From Branchiostoma floridae (taxonomy: Eukaryota; Chordata; Leptocardii; Amphioxiformes; Branchiostomatidae): DNA of 64,000 nucleotides. Shown one piece after another: positions 24,101 through 39,100 of the stretch. Position 1 is the first letter of the stretch; the number at the start of each line of letters is the position of its first letter. Where the stretch lies: NCBI RefSeq assembly GCF_000003815.2, contig NC_049980.1, positions 18,053,831-18,117,830 of the forward strand. Direction: 5' to 3'. The translations under genes and the position numbers were made by a program. The notes beneath the pieces are model-generated. The model saw only the letters and a list, made by a program, of their open reading frames with translations, did no database searches and had not been told where the DNA came from.

Positions 24101-27100
24101 CAGTTGTCATATCAGAACTACACAGAATAGCTAGGGCAGAAAACATATCATCCAGAGATGTTAAATAACAAAAGGAACTTTTTTTTAATCTCAGCAACAA
24201 ATGAAGAAGAACAAAACTAACAAAAATACTTACATTCCTTGGGTGGTGTGGTAGGTGTGACTGTTGTGGTGATTTGTGGTGTTGTAGTAACCTCTGAAAA
24301 GATAGCAGACAATATCAGCCTTTCTGCATCAAATACCATTGTGGTGAAATCTTTAATTCAGCAATGGATGTAGTTTTCAACTTTCTGTTATAATTTCAAT
24401 TATATTTTAATACATGTACTGAAAATAATAAAATATTTCAGACACTGGGTTCAAAAACTTCATAGTACAAGTTGCATAACAACAAATACTTACCACATTC
24501 CCTCACACACTGATCATCCTGCAACATGTATCCCTCTTTGCATTCACATGTTTCTATGTTTTGGCGTGAACAAGTCATGAAACGATGGTAGTCCTTATTG
24601 GAGCATGTCAGAGGACAAGCACTTCCAGTAGGATTGAAGGTTTTTCCCTTCTCACAATCCAATGCTGCAGAAAACAACAAGCAGAGAAATCTGTGAGCAG
24701 TCTATTCCACAATATTCACAATCAATGAAAGGCACCATGACTAAGTAGATATGATTCATCATAAAGATTATATTTCAGCCATACATAGTATGGTGAAATA
24801 TATTGTATTCGTAATGTTTCTTCTTTCTTCTTCTTTCTTTCTCCTGTCAAATCTTCAAAGTGATTCATCTCCGCCGTTCCTGGACCGAATGACCTGAAAT
24901 TTGGCACAGGGGTAGAATGGGCCAATACCTTGATGCTTGTTTCTCAGTTTTTTTCATATCTGCCTCTAAAATGATTTTATTGAGATTTTTTGGTCAATTT
25001 TAGACCAAAACTGTATATTTTGGCCCCTGTACCCTGGTATTACAACCAAATGAGCTGAAATTTGACAGAGATGTGCCTTGATAATGCCCCCATATAAATT
25101 CGATAACACTTTTGGTGTACAGTACAACAAAATGCTTATTTTTGCGATTTTTTGACCAATTTTTGACCAAAAAATGACACTTTTGGCCCCTGTACCCTGG
25201 TATTACAACCAAATGAGCTGAAATTTGACAGAGATGTGCCTTGATAATGCCCCCATATAAATTCAATGACACTTTTGGTGTACAGTACAACAAAATGCTT
25301 ATTTTTGCGATTTTTTGACCAATTTATGACCAAAAAAGGACACTTTTGGCTCCTGTACCTTGGTATTGCAACCGAATGAGCTGAAATTTGACACAGATGT
25401 GCCTTGATAATCCCTTCATATAAATTCAATAACACTTTTGGTGTACAGTGCAACAAAATGCTTATTTTTGCGATTTTTGGCCAATTTTTGACCAAAAAAG
25501 GACACTTTTGGCTCCTGTACCCTGGTATTACAATTAAATGACCTGAAATTTGGTATAGATAGGCATTAGCTACTTGGTAACAAGATTCAAGTGAAATTTT
25601 TGACATAAACAACTTTAAAATGATTAATTTTGGCACTTTTCTGAGGGGAAATTTGTTTTCTTTTGGCCTCCTGACGTGACCTTCCGTGACCCCGCACAGA
25701 GCCACACCTGTGCGCGTCAGCCGGAGAGTTAATTGAATCAAAGACCTAGCCAATCAGCGAAGAGGAGGCCAAAGGCTAATTAATATTCATAAGCGGGGCC
25801 TCATGATCCCGTATATAGCAGTGTTCCCGCCAGGGGGAGCGAAGCCCGCCTAAGGCTCTCGCATTTTAGACTATTCAGAAGGCTTTATATTGTATCAGTT
25901 CTTAGGGGCATATCTATGATAATCGCAGCAGTCACTTAACTTCTATTCAGGAGTTTAGCGTAACACTATTTCAGGTCAAACCATCAAAGGCAACTAAAAA
26001 CAAACTTTAATGTTACTGAGTTCAACAGTACTTATATTTCAGCCATACATAGTATGGTGAAATATATTGTATTCGTAATGTTTCTTTCTTCTTTCTTTCT
26101 TTCTCCTGTCAAATCTTCAAAGTGATTCATCTCCGCCGTTCCTGGACCGAATGACCTGAAATTTGGCACAGGGGTAGAATGGGCCAATACCTTGATGCTT
26201 GTTTCTCAGTTTTTTTCATATCTGACTCTAAAATGATTTTATTGAGATTTTTTGGTCAATTTTAGACCAAAACTGTATATTTTGGCCCCTGTACCCTGGT
26301 ATTACAACCAAATGAGCTGAAATTTGACAGAGATGTGCCTTGATAATGCCCCCATATAAATTCGATAACACTTTTGGTGTACAGTACAACAAAATGCTTA
26401 TTTTTGCGATTTTTTGACCAATTTTTGACCAAAAAAGGACACTTTTGGTCCCTGTACCCTGGTATTACAACCAAATGAGCTGAAATTTGACAGAGATGTG
26501 CCTTGATAATGCCCCCATATAAATTCAATAACACTTTTGGTGTACAGTACAACAAAATGCTTATTTTTGCGATTTTTTGACCAATTTTTGACCAAAAAAG
26601 GACACTTTTGGCTCCTGTACCTTGGTATTGCAACCGAATGAGCTGAAATTTGACACAGATGTGCCTTGATAATGCCCCCATATAAATTCAATAACACTTT
26701 TGGTGTACAGTGCAACAAAATGCTTATTTTTGCGATTTTTGGCCAATTTTTGACCAAAAAAGGACACTTTTGGCTCCTGTACCCTGGTATTACAATTTAA
26801 TGACCTGGAATTTGGGATAGATAGGCATTAGCTACTTGGTAACAAGAATTCAAGTAAAATTTTTGACATAANNNNNNNNNNNNNNNNNNNNNNNNNNNNN
26901 NNNNNNNNNNNNNNNNNNNNNNNNNNNNNNNNNNNNNNNNNNNNNNNNNNNNNNNNNNNNNNNNNNNNNNNNNNNNNNNNNNNNNNNNNNNNNNNNNNNN
27001 NNNNNNNNNNNNNNNNNNNNNNNNNNNNNNNNNAAAGGCTAATTAATATTCATAAGCGGGGCCTCATGATCCCGTATATAGCAGTGTTCCCGCCAGGGGG

Positions 27101-30100
27101 AGCGAAGCCTGCCTAAGGCTCTCGCATTTTAGACTATTCAGAAGGCTTTATCATATATTGTATCAGTTCTTGGGGCATATCTATGATAATCGCAGCAGTC
27201 ACTTAACTTCTATTCAGGAGTTTAGCGTAACGCTATTTCAGGTCAAACCGTCAAAGGCAACTAAAAACAAACTTTAACGTTACTGAGTTCAACAGTACTT
27301 ATAACTTGTTATCCGAAGTTGAAACGCTAGCGATGGTATTTTCGCTGCGCTGTTAGCTCCGTGCGACTGTTGTTGACGGTCTTATAACGGTATTGTTTGC
27401 ACCCCTGTACCCTGGTATGAGTAACATTTGGTATAGATAAGCATAAGATAGTTGGTAAAATGATCCAAGTAAAATTTTTGGCATAAAGTACTGTAAAAGG
27501 CTTAATTACAGCACTTTTTTTAGGGGAAATTGGTTTTCTTTCGTTCTCCATGCCATGACCTTTCGGACGTTCACCCCACAGAGCCGACATCTGCACCTGC
27601 GTCTAGCCGGCAGGAAGAGTTAATTCAATTAATGGTTCAGCCAATCAGCGAAGAGGAAAGCGAAGGCTTATTAATATTCATAAGCGGGACCACACAATAC
27701 GTTAACTTGAAGACTCAGGCCGTACAGACTTCTCGCCAGGATTTTTTTAAAGCGTCGGACAGGGGTCCGGGGGCCGCCGAATGTCCCTGGCGGGGTCCAG
27801 GGGCAGGGCCACTGTGGGGGGGACCCAGGTGGGCGAAGCCCCCCCGGAAGCTCTTGCATTTTAGACTATTGAGAAGGCTTCTTTTATCAGTTTTTTTAGG
27901 GCCATATCTACGATAATCGTAGCAGTCACTTACTTCTCTTCAGCAGTTTGACTTTAAAATATTTCGGGTCAAAGCTTCAAAGACAACTAAAACCTCATAA
28001 ACAACAAACTTTACTTAGCTCAACAGTATACAAAAATATTGTACGGGTTGCCATCCTTAGTTGAAGCGCTTATTTATAGCGCTAGTATCTTCGCTGCGTC
28101 GTTAGCCGCCGTGCGACTTTTGTTGACGGTCTGATATCCCTACGTCGCCGCCTCGCTGATATTCCCACGGACATGTTTCAAGAAAAATACCCAGCAAAAA
28201 ACGCTGTTCTGCGTCAAATTCTATTCTATAAAACACGTGGGACTCAGTGTTACAGTCTAAATATTTTGTAGAAGCACCGCTGTAGGAAAGAAGGTCCAAG
28301 CAATGTAAAACATCACGTAGCATGAAGTTCGCTGTCAACTGGCACACAGCACATGACTGTTTGAAACTCTAAGTCTAATCAACAGCCGTGTTTGATTGAT
28401 AGCCGGCGGTCCTTTGATGAAGTCGGCGAAAGGTGCGTTAGTTAGAAAATCTGCGTTTAGTTTTGATACGTAATTATAAGTTAGACAGTGGCGAGAATGA
28501 TTATTTTCTCATCAATATTTCTCTTCAGAATTTTTTATTTGAACTTAATTGTACATCTAAACAATTGGCTTACCTGTGCAATGTTTATATGATTAATGAT
28601 CAGTGTACTGAAATCATGTGTAACGTATGGCTCCTAGTCAATAGATCAGCATTTTCTCTATAGTGACCACCTGTCTATAGTGGCCACATTTCTATCACTG
28701 GACTGGAACTTGCGAAAACTGCTGTATTTTCTCCAGAGCAAATGTATGTGTTCCTAGTGCTGTTGTTGTTTGACATAAACTTTGAACATTTAAATTGTAA
28801 GTAACTTTTAACTGCCAGAGTGTCAGCCCAATAAAACACTCTCAGCGCCAGGGTATGAACAGACTGACCAGACAGACAAAAATAAATCCTCGAACAAGGT
28901 TCAATCGTATCTTCCGGGTCTGGCAGGACTGAGTTGTTAAACTAAAATAAGAATAGGCTCGATGGCTGATTGCATACAAAGTAAAACAGTTTAACAGTTT
29001 TACAGCTTGAAGAAAACAAACGCTCCTACAGTACCTGCACCTGCTTGATAATTATTAAATCGTATGCCCTACTTGAATAAAAAAAGTTCACTGCAATAAT
29101 AAATGTACCCACATCACAAGGAGCTTATACTTTTTTAAAACTTACACCTAGTTATCGTACTGAAAATTGTTAATGACATTACATGAAGTCATTCAACAAT
29201 TTTCAGTCATGATGAAAATTTTCTAAATGGAAGGTGTGATTATTGTCATTTTCTGAAAAATAGAAGCAAGCTCTATCTTTACCTGGAATCAAGTCACAAT
29301 ACCAGTCCACTTTGGGGGATAATGTACTGTTAAGAGGATGTTCCATTTTTGCGCAGGGGTGATTTGGAACAGTCCAATGTTGCGTGGGAAGGGGTATGGC
29401 TGAAATATGCTGTATTTGCTCTTAAGCAAATGTCGGCCTTTCTAGTTGGAACTTGTTTGCAGACTAAAAGTCATTAATATACATCCATCATCATTCAGAT
29501 CAAATCTGAACAAGTCACATTTACTGTTAAAAGTGTGATGTGGTATCAATCTCTTTCTATAAAGCCCAGACCTTTGTTCAATGCAAATGGTTTTGCAGGG
29601 AAAACCCATTTCACAGCACAATAAATAGACTAAAATCCCGATGTTAAAAATCCTCCATGTCATTTCACTTTACAATACTCACGACAGAACTTCTTGGTCC
29701 TCCAAGACAAGACAACTCCACAGCTACGGCACTCTTCAGCATAAGCTGCCAGCACACTGCAGGTGTTGTTAGCATAGCACTCATCGTACAGACAGGCATC
29801 GTAGTACTTCATCACATCAACAACGTTGTGGCAAGGTGCAAATGCCTGCAAGAAATGAGGATGTCTGTCATTACTCTACTTTTAAAAAATCAAAGGGTTA
29901 TCACGGTGATGGGAAAAATAAACAGCTGTTTTTACTAATGTTAGAAAGTCCTACATAGCTTCAGCAGGAAACAGATCATGTTTCAGTTTCAGTGCTGGAT
30001 ATAAGGCCTTACCTTCAACACCGTCCACATTTGATAATGCTACTAGATACATCTAGAAAATTATTTCACTCCCTCCCAAAAATTTTAGACCTCCTTTTTT

Positions 30101-33100
30101 GTACAATGTTAGTAGCAATCTTTCAGGGGCTTGTTAATGAAAGCATGCTTACATTAGTCCAGAGGATGTTGCAGATGGACTCATCACGTGGAGGACATGG
30201 TGTGACAGGCTTGATTTCATTACAGGCGATGGACTTCCTCTCAACCAGCCAGTCCCGTCCAAATGTTACAACATTCTTTGTGACACTTCCATCTCGTAGG
30301 GTGAAGTCATCTGACTTGTCTTGATTACAAATACCTGTAGAAACAACAGGATGACACTTGTTCCCTTTGCCTACAACTTAGCAAATACATTACATGAATT
30401 ATTGAAGATCAATTGTAATCTAACATAGTTGCAAGATTATTGTCAGAATACCAGTTTTTTCAGTAGATGACTATCATATAAGGTAGATCTAATGCCAGAG
30501 GAATGGCTGCTCACCGCACAATCCCTCTGTCTTGCCAATGTAGAAGTTGGAGATGAGAACATTGAAGGCTTTGTTGACGCAGTCATATTTAGCCTCCAGG
30601 CCAACTGCCTTTACTGTGGCCACCAGCTGGAAGCCAACCCTCTCCACCACAATGCCGTTGTATACAAATGGACATGTAGAGGTGACGTCGTGGTATTTGC
30701 CATTTGACAATACCTGATAGTGACAAGTTGAAACAGTTGTGTTAATAGTTAATTACAAATAAAAATGCTAGTATGTTGAAGCATTTTGATATAATCTCCA
30801 TACATCCCTTAATGCATACAAAAATTTGAACTTTAAGTCATGATTAGAAAATTTATGATATCATTACTGTTCACTTGAACCATTTTGGTACTGCACATGA
30901 AATTCTCACTCATGAAATTCTTTGGGCACAGAGGAAATCAAAATACAGTTACAAAGACTCTAATTAAACATTTTTAGGCCATACCTTGTAACCAGCCTCC
31001 ATCTTGATCTCGCAGTCCCTGTAGCGTACGATCAGAGCCACTGGACATGTGGTTCCAGGGAAGCCACATTCATCAAGGACTGTCATCACTTCAAACTCCT
31101 GTCAAAAGCAAAAACAACAACATGACATTAAAAAATCTGTCATATGTACATGTAACTGTTGTAGCTACATGGTACTGTATCATTTTCATACAAGCTGCAA
31201 TAACCAAGAAGGGAAACACCTACATTGTATCAATACCATCTCTACCTTAAATACCAAAAAAAATGTACCTGTTTCCCCATATCCCTTGTCAGGACGTAGG
31301 TACACCTTCCATCAAAGTTGTAGTGACAGCTGTCATAGCTAATAAAGTGACCACACTTGCCATAGCCATAACAGAAACCTGTAAACAATTTATGAAAGAA
31401 AAGACTCAAAGGTTTGTCGCAAGATTCCTCTGTAATTGATAAATAACACTGCTTATTATATTTCATGAAAGCCAAATATGATAGTTATAAATACTAACAT
31501 GGTTATGCAACCCCAAATGGGTTATGATATAACCCTTGATTATTGCAACAAGCAGATACAGATAATTATCTGCTTAACTATGAATGGATATGTGGGTTAT
31601 CTACAGTAGTGTACGCATATGAATATAAGATAACCTGTTGCACAATTTACAAATGTGACAGACATGTATTGTGTTTATGACATGGTGGGCCTTGACATAA
31701 TCATAAGTTAAACACAATGCACCACACTGATACAACATTTGATGAGTCATTCTTCCCCCTATATCTACAGTACTCACACTTGTCTTCATGAGGTGGCCGT
31801 GTAGTTCTGGTGGTGGTGGTGGTAGCCAGTGTGGTTGTTGTAACAGTAGTGGTGGTTGGTTCAGTTGCAGGTGTGGTGGTCACTTGACAGATGTCTCTGC
31901 ATACCATTTTGTTTGATTCACAAGAGCACTGCATACACTTGCCCTCCATCCATTTTGTGTTGGGCTAGAAAGGTGACATTCAACAAGTTTTGAAATTACA
32001 GGGAGGTTGAATTACATACTAATAGATTCCCATGGAACTGGGGCAAATCATCCTTTTTCCAAAACAAAGCTAAGTTACTGTACAAAAATCTGTTTTGGTA
32101 AAACAAACCATTAAAAATGAGACGTTTATTCAGAAAATCATAGTTTCCTATCATAATAGCTACCAGTTGCCTACTAACACATTACATACATATCGTATTA
32201 TGCTTGGATGATTACATCCAGTTTTAACAAATTTTCCTACCTGGACAACTGTTCCATTCTCCAGACGGCAATCACAGTCCACTTCTCGGACACATTCATT
32301 GGAGGAGATGAGACAGTAGCCCTTGGGACATTTTCTGTGGTATCCACACTGAGGAACACAAGTCTCGTCGTGGCCATACTTACACTCAGTCACAGACTGG
32401 CGCATGCTGTGGCACATGTCGTAACAGCTGAAGGCACAAGGGTCGTACATGTCGTCTGGGCACTCAGCTATGAAGAAAGAACCATAGATGAGATCAGTTA
32501 TATTTCTGACCAAAAATGGTCTATCTGGACTAGGTATCTCTAGCCTACTATAGTATAAGGCAACTAATGTGTACAAAAGCCAAGTAAAAATAGAAAATTA
32601 ATAAACAGCAATTTAAGGGCATCTATACTACTCATACATTTTCAGAGTTTAGTGTATTCAATTTGATCTCATCAGGACTTACTTGTAACAGCTGGTGTTG
32701 TCTTTGAAGATGTGTAGATGATCTTTGGTGTGGTGGTTCTCATAATCTCAGGAGTTGTCTCTGGGTTGGTTGTGTAGACCTCTGGTGTTGTGGTGTAAAT
32801 CTCAGGCTTAGTGGTGTACTCCTCTGATGTGGTGTATGTCTCAGGCTTGGTTGTATAAACCTCAGGCTTTGTGGTGTAGGTCTCTGTGTGTGTAGTTGTA
32901 CCAGGAGTTGTTACCTTCCTTGGTGTTTTGTATGTTGTGGTGTAAGTCTCAGGCTTTGTGGTGTAGATCTCAGGCTTTGTGGTGTAGATCTCAGGCTTGG
33001 TGGTGTATGTCTCAGGCCTGGTGGTGTATGTCTCTGGCTTGGTGGTGTATGTCTCTGGCTTGGTGGTGTATGTCTCAGGCTTGGTGGTGTATGTCTCAGG

Positions 33101-36100
33101 CCTGGTGGTGTATGTCTCAGGCCTGGTGGTGTATGTCTCTGGCTTGGTGGTGTATGTCTCAGGCTTGGTGGTGTATGTCTCAGGCCTAGTTGTGTATGTC
33201 TCAGGCCTTGTAGTATATGTCTCGGGCCTGGTGGTGTAGGTCTCAGGCCTTGTAGTATATGTCTCAGGCCTGGTGGTATAGGTCTCAGGCCTGGTGGTGT
33301 AGGTCTCAGGCCTGGTTGTGTAGGTCTCAGGCCTGGTTGTGTAGGTCTCAGGCCTGGTGGTGTATGTCTCAGGCCTGGTGGTGTAGGTCTCAGGCCTGGT
33401 GGTGTAGGTCTCAGGCCTGGTGGTGTAGGTCTCAGGCCTGGTGGTGTATGTCTCAGGCATGGTGGTGTAGGTCTCAGGCTTGGTGGTCCATGTCTCAGGC
33501 CTGGTGGTGTATATCTCTGTTGTGGTTCCTGGAGTTGTGACCTTTCTTGGTGTCCTGTATGTAGTAGTCTGTACTGTTGTTGTACCAGCAGAAGTGGTCT
33601 CTGGTGTTGCCACAGTTGTGGTGATCTCAGGCTTTGTGCACATGTCGCGGCAAGTAAGAGCATTGTTGTAGCACTCACATACTCTGCACTCATCAATCTT
33701 CTTAGTTGTTCCAGGCTGTGGGGGTAGTCATCAATAGTTGATCATTATGGTGACCGGTTCACATAATTTATACGTTGAGTTAGCCTTTAAACATAATTGT
33801 GCATTTTAGCCATCAATAAATCATTTTTAGAAAGCAAGCAGTGGGTGAGTGACTTTTTTTTACTGTGAGTACTAAACAGTTCAAAGTGATAATGATATAT
33901 CACAAAAGTAATTTGTCCTACCGGAATAATGATGCCATCTGCTGTTACACAGGGACATTCTGTCGGCTTCACACAGCGATTCCTATCCATGCGAATGTAG
34001 CCCTTGGGACAAGGTGGACACTCGCCACATGTAGGGACGCATGAAGAAGCATCACCAAACACACACTGGGTGATCTTGAACCTGTAGCAGTGGCAGGTCT
34101 CCTTGCATTTGAAGGAGCAGCCATACACCTTCTTGGCACACTCAGCTAGATTGAGTAGATTAAACATAGAATAGAAATTAGCATGTTGGGTGTGACTGTA
34201 TCTTGTCAGGTGACTCGTTAAGAAAAAAGTCATTTGCATTAGGTATAGACAATTAAATACAAATACAAAATCTCAAGCGAAATCAATGAAGCTAATAATC
34301 TACATTTCGTTCAAAAAGGTTGCTGCACAAATATACACTCAAGCTTAATACGCACTGGTCACTTCAGTTGTAAACCAAGAGCTTGTTGTCTCTGGAATAG
34401 TAGAAGTTGTGGTTTCTGGCACAGTAACCTCAGGCTTGGTAGTCTCAGGGTAGGTCTTCTCTGGCCTGGTGGTCTCAGGGTAGGTCTTCTCTGGCTCAGT
34501 CACCTCTGGCCTGGTGGTCTCAGGGTAGGTCTTCTCTGGCTCGGTAACCTCAGGCCTGGTGGTCTCAGGGTAGGTCTTCTCTGGCTCAGTAACCTCAGGA
34601 CGTGTAGTCTCAAGAGAAGTTGTTGTACCTGGAGTTGTGACCTTTCTTGTAGGCTTGGTGGTTCCAGGGTAGGTCTTCTCTGGCTCAGTAACCTCTGGAC
34701 GTGTGGTCTCAGGGTAGGTCTTCTCTGGCTCAGTAACCTCAGGCCTGGTGGTCTCAGGGTAGGTCCTCTCTGGCTCAGTAACCTCAGGCTTAGTGGTCTC
34801 AGGGTAGGTCTTCTCTGGCTCAGTAACCTCAGGCCTGGTGGTCTCAGGGTAGGTCTTCTCTGGCTCAGTAACCTCAGGCCTGGTAGTCTCAGGATAGGTC
34901 TTCTCTGGCTCAGTAACCTCAGGCCTGGTGGTCTCAGGGTAGGTCTTCTCTGGCTCAGTAACCTCAGGCCTGGTGGTCTCAGGGTAGGTCCTCTCTGGCT
35001 CAGTAACCTCAGGCTTAGTGGTCTCAGGATAGGTCTTCTCTGGCTCAGTGACCTCAGGCCTGGTGGTCTCAGGGTAGGTCTTCTCTGGCTCAGTAACCTC
35101 AGGCCTGGTGGTCTCAGGATAGGTCTTCTCTGGCTCAGTAACCTCAGGCCTGGTGGTCTCAGGGTAGGTCCTCTCTGGCCTGGTCGTCTCAGGGTAAGTC
35201 TTCTCTGGCCTGGTAGTCTGTGCTGGACTAGTAGTGTATGTCTCTGACGTTGTTGTTGAAGAGGGAGTTGTCACCTTTCTTGGTGTATTGTAGGTTGATG
35301 AATCAGTCTCTGGCCTGGTGGTCTCAGGATAGGTCTTCTCAGGCCTAGTAGTCTCAGCTGTAGACCCAGTGGTTACAGTTGTGACCTCAGGCTTGGTAGT
35401 AACAACTACAGTGGTTGTACTTACAACAACTGGAGTTGTGGTAGTGCAGAAGTTCTCACATCTCAGTTGGTTGTTGTAACAGTCGCAGATATGGCATTCA
35501 TCAATCTGCTTCTTTTCACCAGGCTAGTGAGACAGAAATAAAAAAGCAATGTCTTAATGGCATGTACATTACAGTAACACTGATACTAGAAGTAAGATTC
35601 TAAAATTTAATTTATGCAAAAAAATGAAGCAAAACCTAGAAAAACTGTTAGTTGAGCATCATTTTTTGTATAGTCTTTCGGCTTTTTTTCATAGCATTTG
35701 TAATATATTATATTTAGTTTACATGTGGCTACTTATACATAGCTATCCTAATCTCACTGATGATGTTTGCACAATTTCTTGAAACATGGCAATATTTTTT
35801 CTTAGTGCTTTGTTACTAGTTACAATAATTTCTTAGTAATACTATATTATGTGTAGAAAAGTAGCAGAATATACCGGAATGACAGTTCCATCTGCTGTAA
35901 CACATGGGCATTCGGTTGGTTTGACACAGTGGTCACGGTCCTTACGGATGTATCCCTTGGGACATGGTGGACATTCACCACATGTAGGCACACAGGTACT
36001 TCTGTCGCCGTACATACACTGTGTGATCTTAAACCTGAAATATAGAATTATGAACTTAGTATTCATGTTGGAAATTAATATGTTATTCGTTTACTTAACT

Positions 36101-39100
36101 ACTTTCTTAAAAGTTACTTTCTTTAAAGTATGATGCTACATAATTTTAGGAATATTATCATGATTGCAAGCAAAAACAAATAATTTCTTTCTTTTACATA
36201 AAAAAAATATGCTGTGAATGAGGATATCAAATATGAAGTACATACCTGTAGCAGTGACAGGTTTCCTCACATTTGAATGAGCAGCCATAGACCTTCTTGT
36301 CACACGCAGCTGTGGGGTATCATAGTTCAATTAAGACCTGTAAACGCTATCTCAATATAAATCATAACATTGTAAATCTATGACATGCCCAAAGAAACAT
36401 TTTACTGTCCATTTGATTTTAAAACTACCAGTCAATTATGCTCAACTATTTTTGTTAAACATCATTAGAAAGCTCTGAAGGAAGTATTTACAAGACTGAA
36501 ACCAATCTCAGTGACTGCTTTATAGATGATGGCAAAGCTGAATTGTGATTAATAATTTCTGCAAAAAGCTTTGTATCTTGCTTAAATGTTGCAAAAATAG
36601 AACAAGTAAGAAATAAATGTCACTCACTGGTAAGTTCAGTTGTATACCAGGGCTTGGTTGTTTCTGGAACTGTGGTCCACACAGGTTTAGTTGTCTCAGG
36701 GTAGGTCTTCTCTGGCTCAGTAACCTCAGGCTTGGTGGTCTCAGGGTAGGTCTTCTCTGGCTCAGTAACCTCAGGCTTGGTGGTCTCAGGGTAGGTCTTC
36801 TCTGGCTCAGTAACCTCAGGCTTGGTGGTCTCAGGGTAGGTCTTCTCTGGCTCAGTAACCTCTGGATGTGTAGTCTCTTCTGTAGTCTCAGCTGTCCTTG
36901 GAGTTGTGACCTTTCTTGTTGGTTTGGTTGTCTCTCTGTAGGTCTTCTCTGGCTCAGTCACTTCTGGTCTGGTGGTCTCAGGGTAGGTCTTCTCTGGTTC
37001 AGTAACCTCTGGCCTGGTGGTCTCAGGGTAGGTCTTCTCTGGTTCAGTAACCTCTGGCCTGGTGGTCTCAGGGTAGGTCTTCTCTGGTTCAGTAACCTCA
37101 GGCCTGGTGGTCTCAGGGTAGGTCCTTTCTGGCTCAGTCACCTCTGGTCTGGTGGTCTCTGGGTAGGTCTTCTCTGTCGTACTTGTACTTGGAGTAGTTG
37201 CTGATGAAGAAAAAAAATTATTATAGAATAAGATCCAAAATTTCAATCATACAAATGTAACTAGGTAAAAGGAAACAGTGAAAGGCCATATCTTTCAAGC
37301 ATGAAAGTTGAACATTTAATCTTACTCTTGGAGCAAATGGCAACATTAGCATTGCAGCACAGCAGACGAACTTCATAGTTGTAACAGTAGGGGCTGATTC
37401 CTCTCATCATCATCTGGAATTTGCTGGGACCAGTGGCATGAGTACAGACACAGCCAACCTCACAGTTAGCCACCACATTCTGGCCTGTCTTTGAGTAGTC
37501 AATATGTGTTCCCACAGTGCGGCATTGGATTCTGCTGATCTTCTGGTTTGCCCCACCAATCTTAAAGCCATGGCGACGGAGGCTAGTGAAAGACTCATCG
37601 TCACCACTGACAGCTGGTGTTGGGTAGCAGGCATCCATCCAGCTGGTCCAGGAGCAGACCTCATGTTCCTCATAGCATCGTGTGGTGGGTACTTAAAAAA
37701 GGAAGTCAAGAAAGTTATTAAATCTGTCAGAGTTGTGCTGACATCACTTAAGTGTACAATATGCTTTTCAGTAGCTCTCACATTACGATAATGACATTCT
37801 TACAAACAGGTAAATATCATGCACAAAAGTCTCCCCCTCAACACAATTAGGATTGTCCCAGAGATCAGGAGGGTTGATCTACAATTATGTACATATGTGC
37901 ATGACAGCAGTGTGTCACACAGCAAATCATAAAAGTTGAAATTTTCAATATGGTCATACATGAGTTATATTAAATTGTAATAGTATCAGGGCGTTGCCCT
38001 TCAAAAAATCAAGCTAAAACCTTGTGTATTTTTTTAATGATGGAAATTTTTTCAAAACTAGCTATTCCCCTGAAAATGTAGGAAATGGTGCTTCAGAAAG
38101 TCCCAATTTCAAAATGTTGCCGGTCTTCCCTTGTGACGGTCCCACCTTGGGCGCATGACATGGGGAAAACATGTTGCGGGGAGCAAAATTTCCTGCGGCC
38201 GCCTTTGCAGGAGACTATCATTGTGAAGCTGATCTTATTGAAATGCACTAATGGTCATTATTCCGTTTCCATAGAATGATAACATGAATTATAATACTTT
38301 AAATACCTCCTGTTGTCACTGTTGACTGGGTTGTAGTTGGTGTTGGAACTGGTGTTGTAACCTTTCTGGGTGTCTTGTACCCAGTGGTGATTGCCCGAGT
38401 TGTTGTTGTTGCTGTTGCCTCTGTTGTTGCTGATGTTGTACACATGTTGCTACATGTCAATGTGTTTTGGTAACATGTGCACACCTGACACTGCCCAACT
38501 TTAACTGTCTTGCCAGCCTGAAATTGAAATGTACATGTAAAAAGGAGATGAGGGACATTTTCATACCTTGGGAATATTTCTCAATAAATCAAGAGTTTAG
38601 TTTAATCACACATCACAATGACAACTCACCGGAACAACAATGTTTCCATCTGTGATACAGTCACACTCTGTAGGCTTGACACAGTGATACAGGTCCTTCC
38701 TGATGTAGCCTTTGGGACATGCGGGGCACTCACCACAGGTGGGCACACATGAACTCCTGTCACCACGCTGGCACTGAGTGATCTTGTACCTGTAGCAGTG
38801 GCAGGTTTCCTCACAACGGAAGGAACAACCATACACCTTCTTTGCACATTCAGCTGAAATAGACATATTGATACATAGACATGTCATGTACTCTGCCATT
38901 TTAGTAATTTCAAGAATGATCTGTACAAATAACACATCTAACGTGCTTTTGCAGCCTCCTGTTATCCATATGATTGCAACAAATTCAACCTGCATTTCAG
39001 AGAAAATTAAATGATGTTAGGATTTATACACTTTATGCATTTTTATGGTAGGAAAGAGGACATTGACATACTTGTAACTGTAGTGTAGGTTTCAGGCATT

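Noticed and set aside
25000-26767. Minus-strand frames reading SVIEFIWGHYQGTS-like repeats
   Set aside because: They come from 163-bp non-coding sub-repeats; the period is not divisible by 3, so the same motif appears in different frames.
27530-27916. Frame of 128 residues in a G+C-rich stretch
   Set aside because: Lies in the diverged third copy of the intronic repeat and is not shared with units A and B.
21875-29682. Boundary between two separate genes near the VWD units
   Set aside because: All flanking exon phases fit one transcript once the gap exon is allowed, and I see neither a terminal domain nor a signal-peptide exon. The 5-kb intron is explained by repeats.
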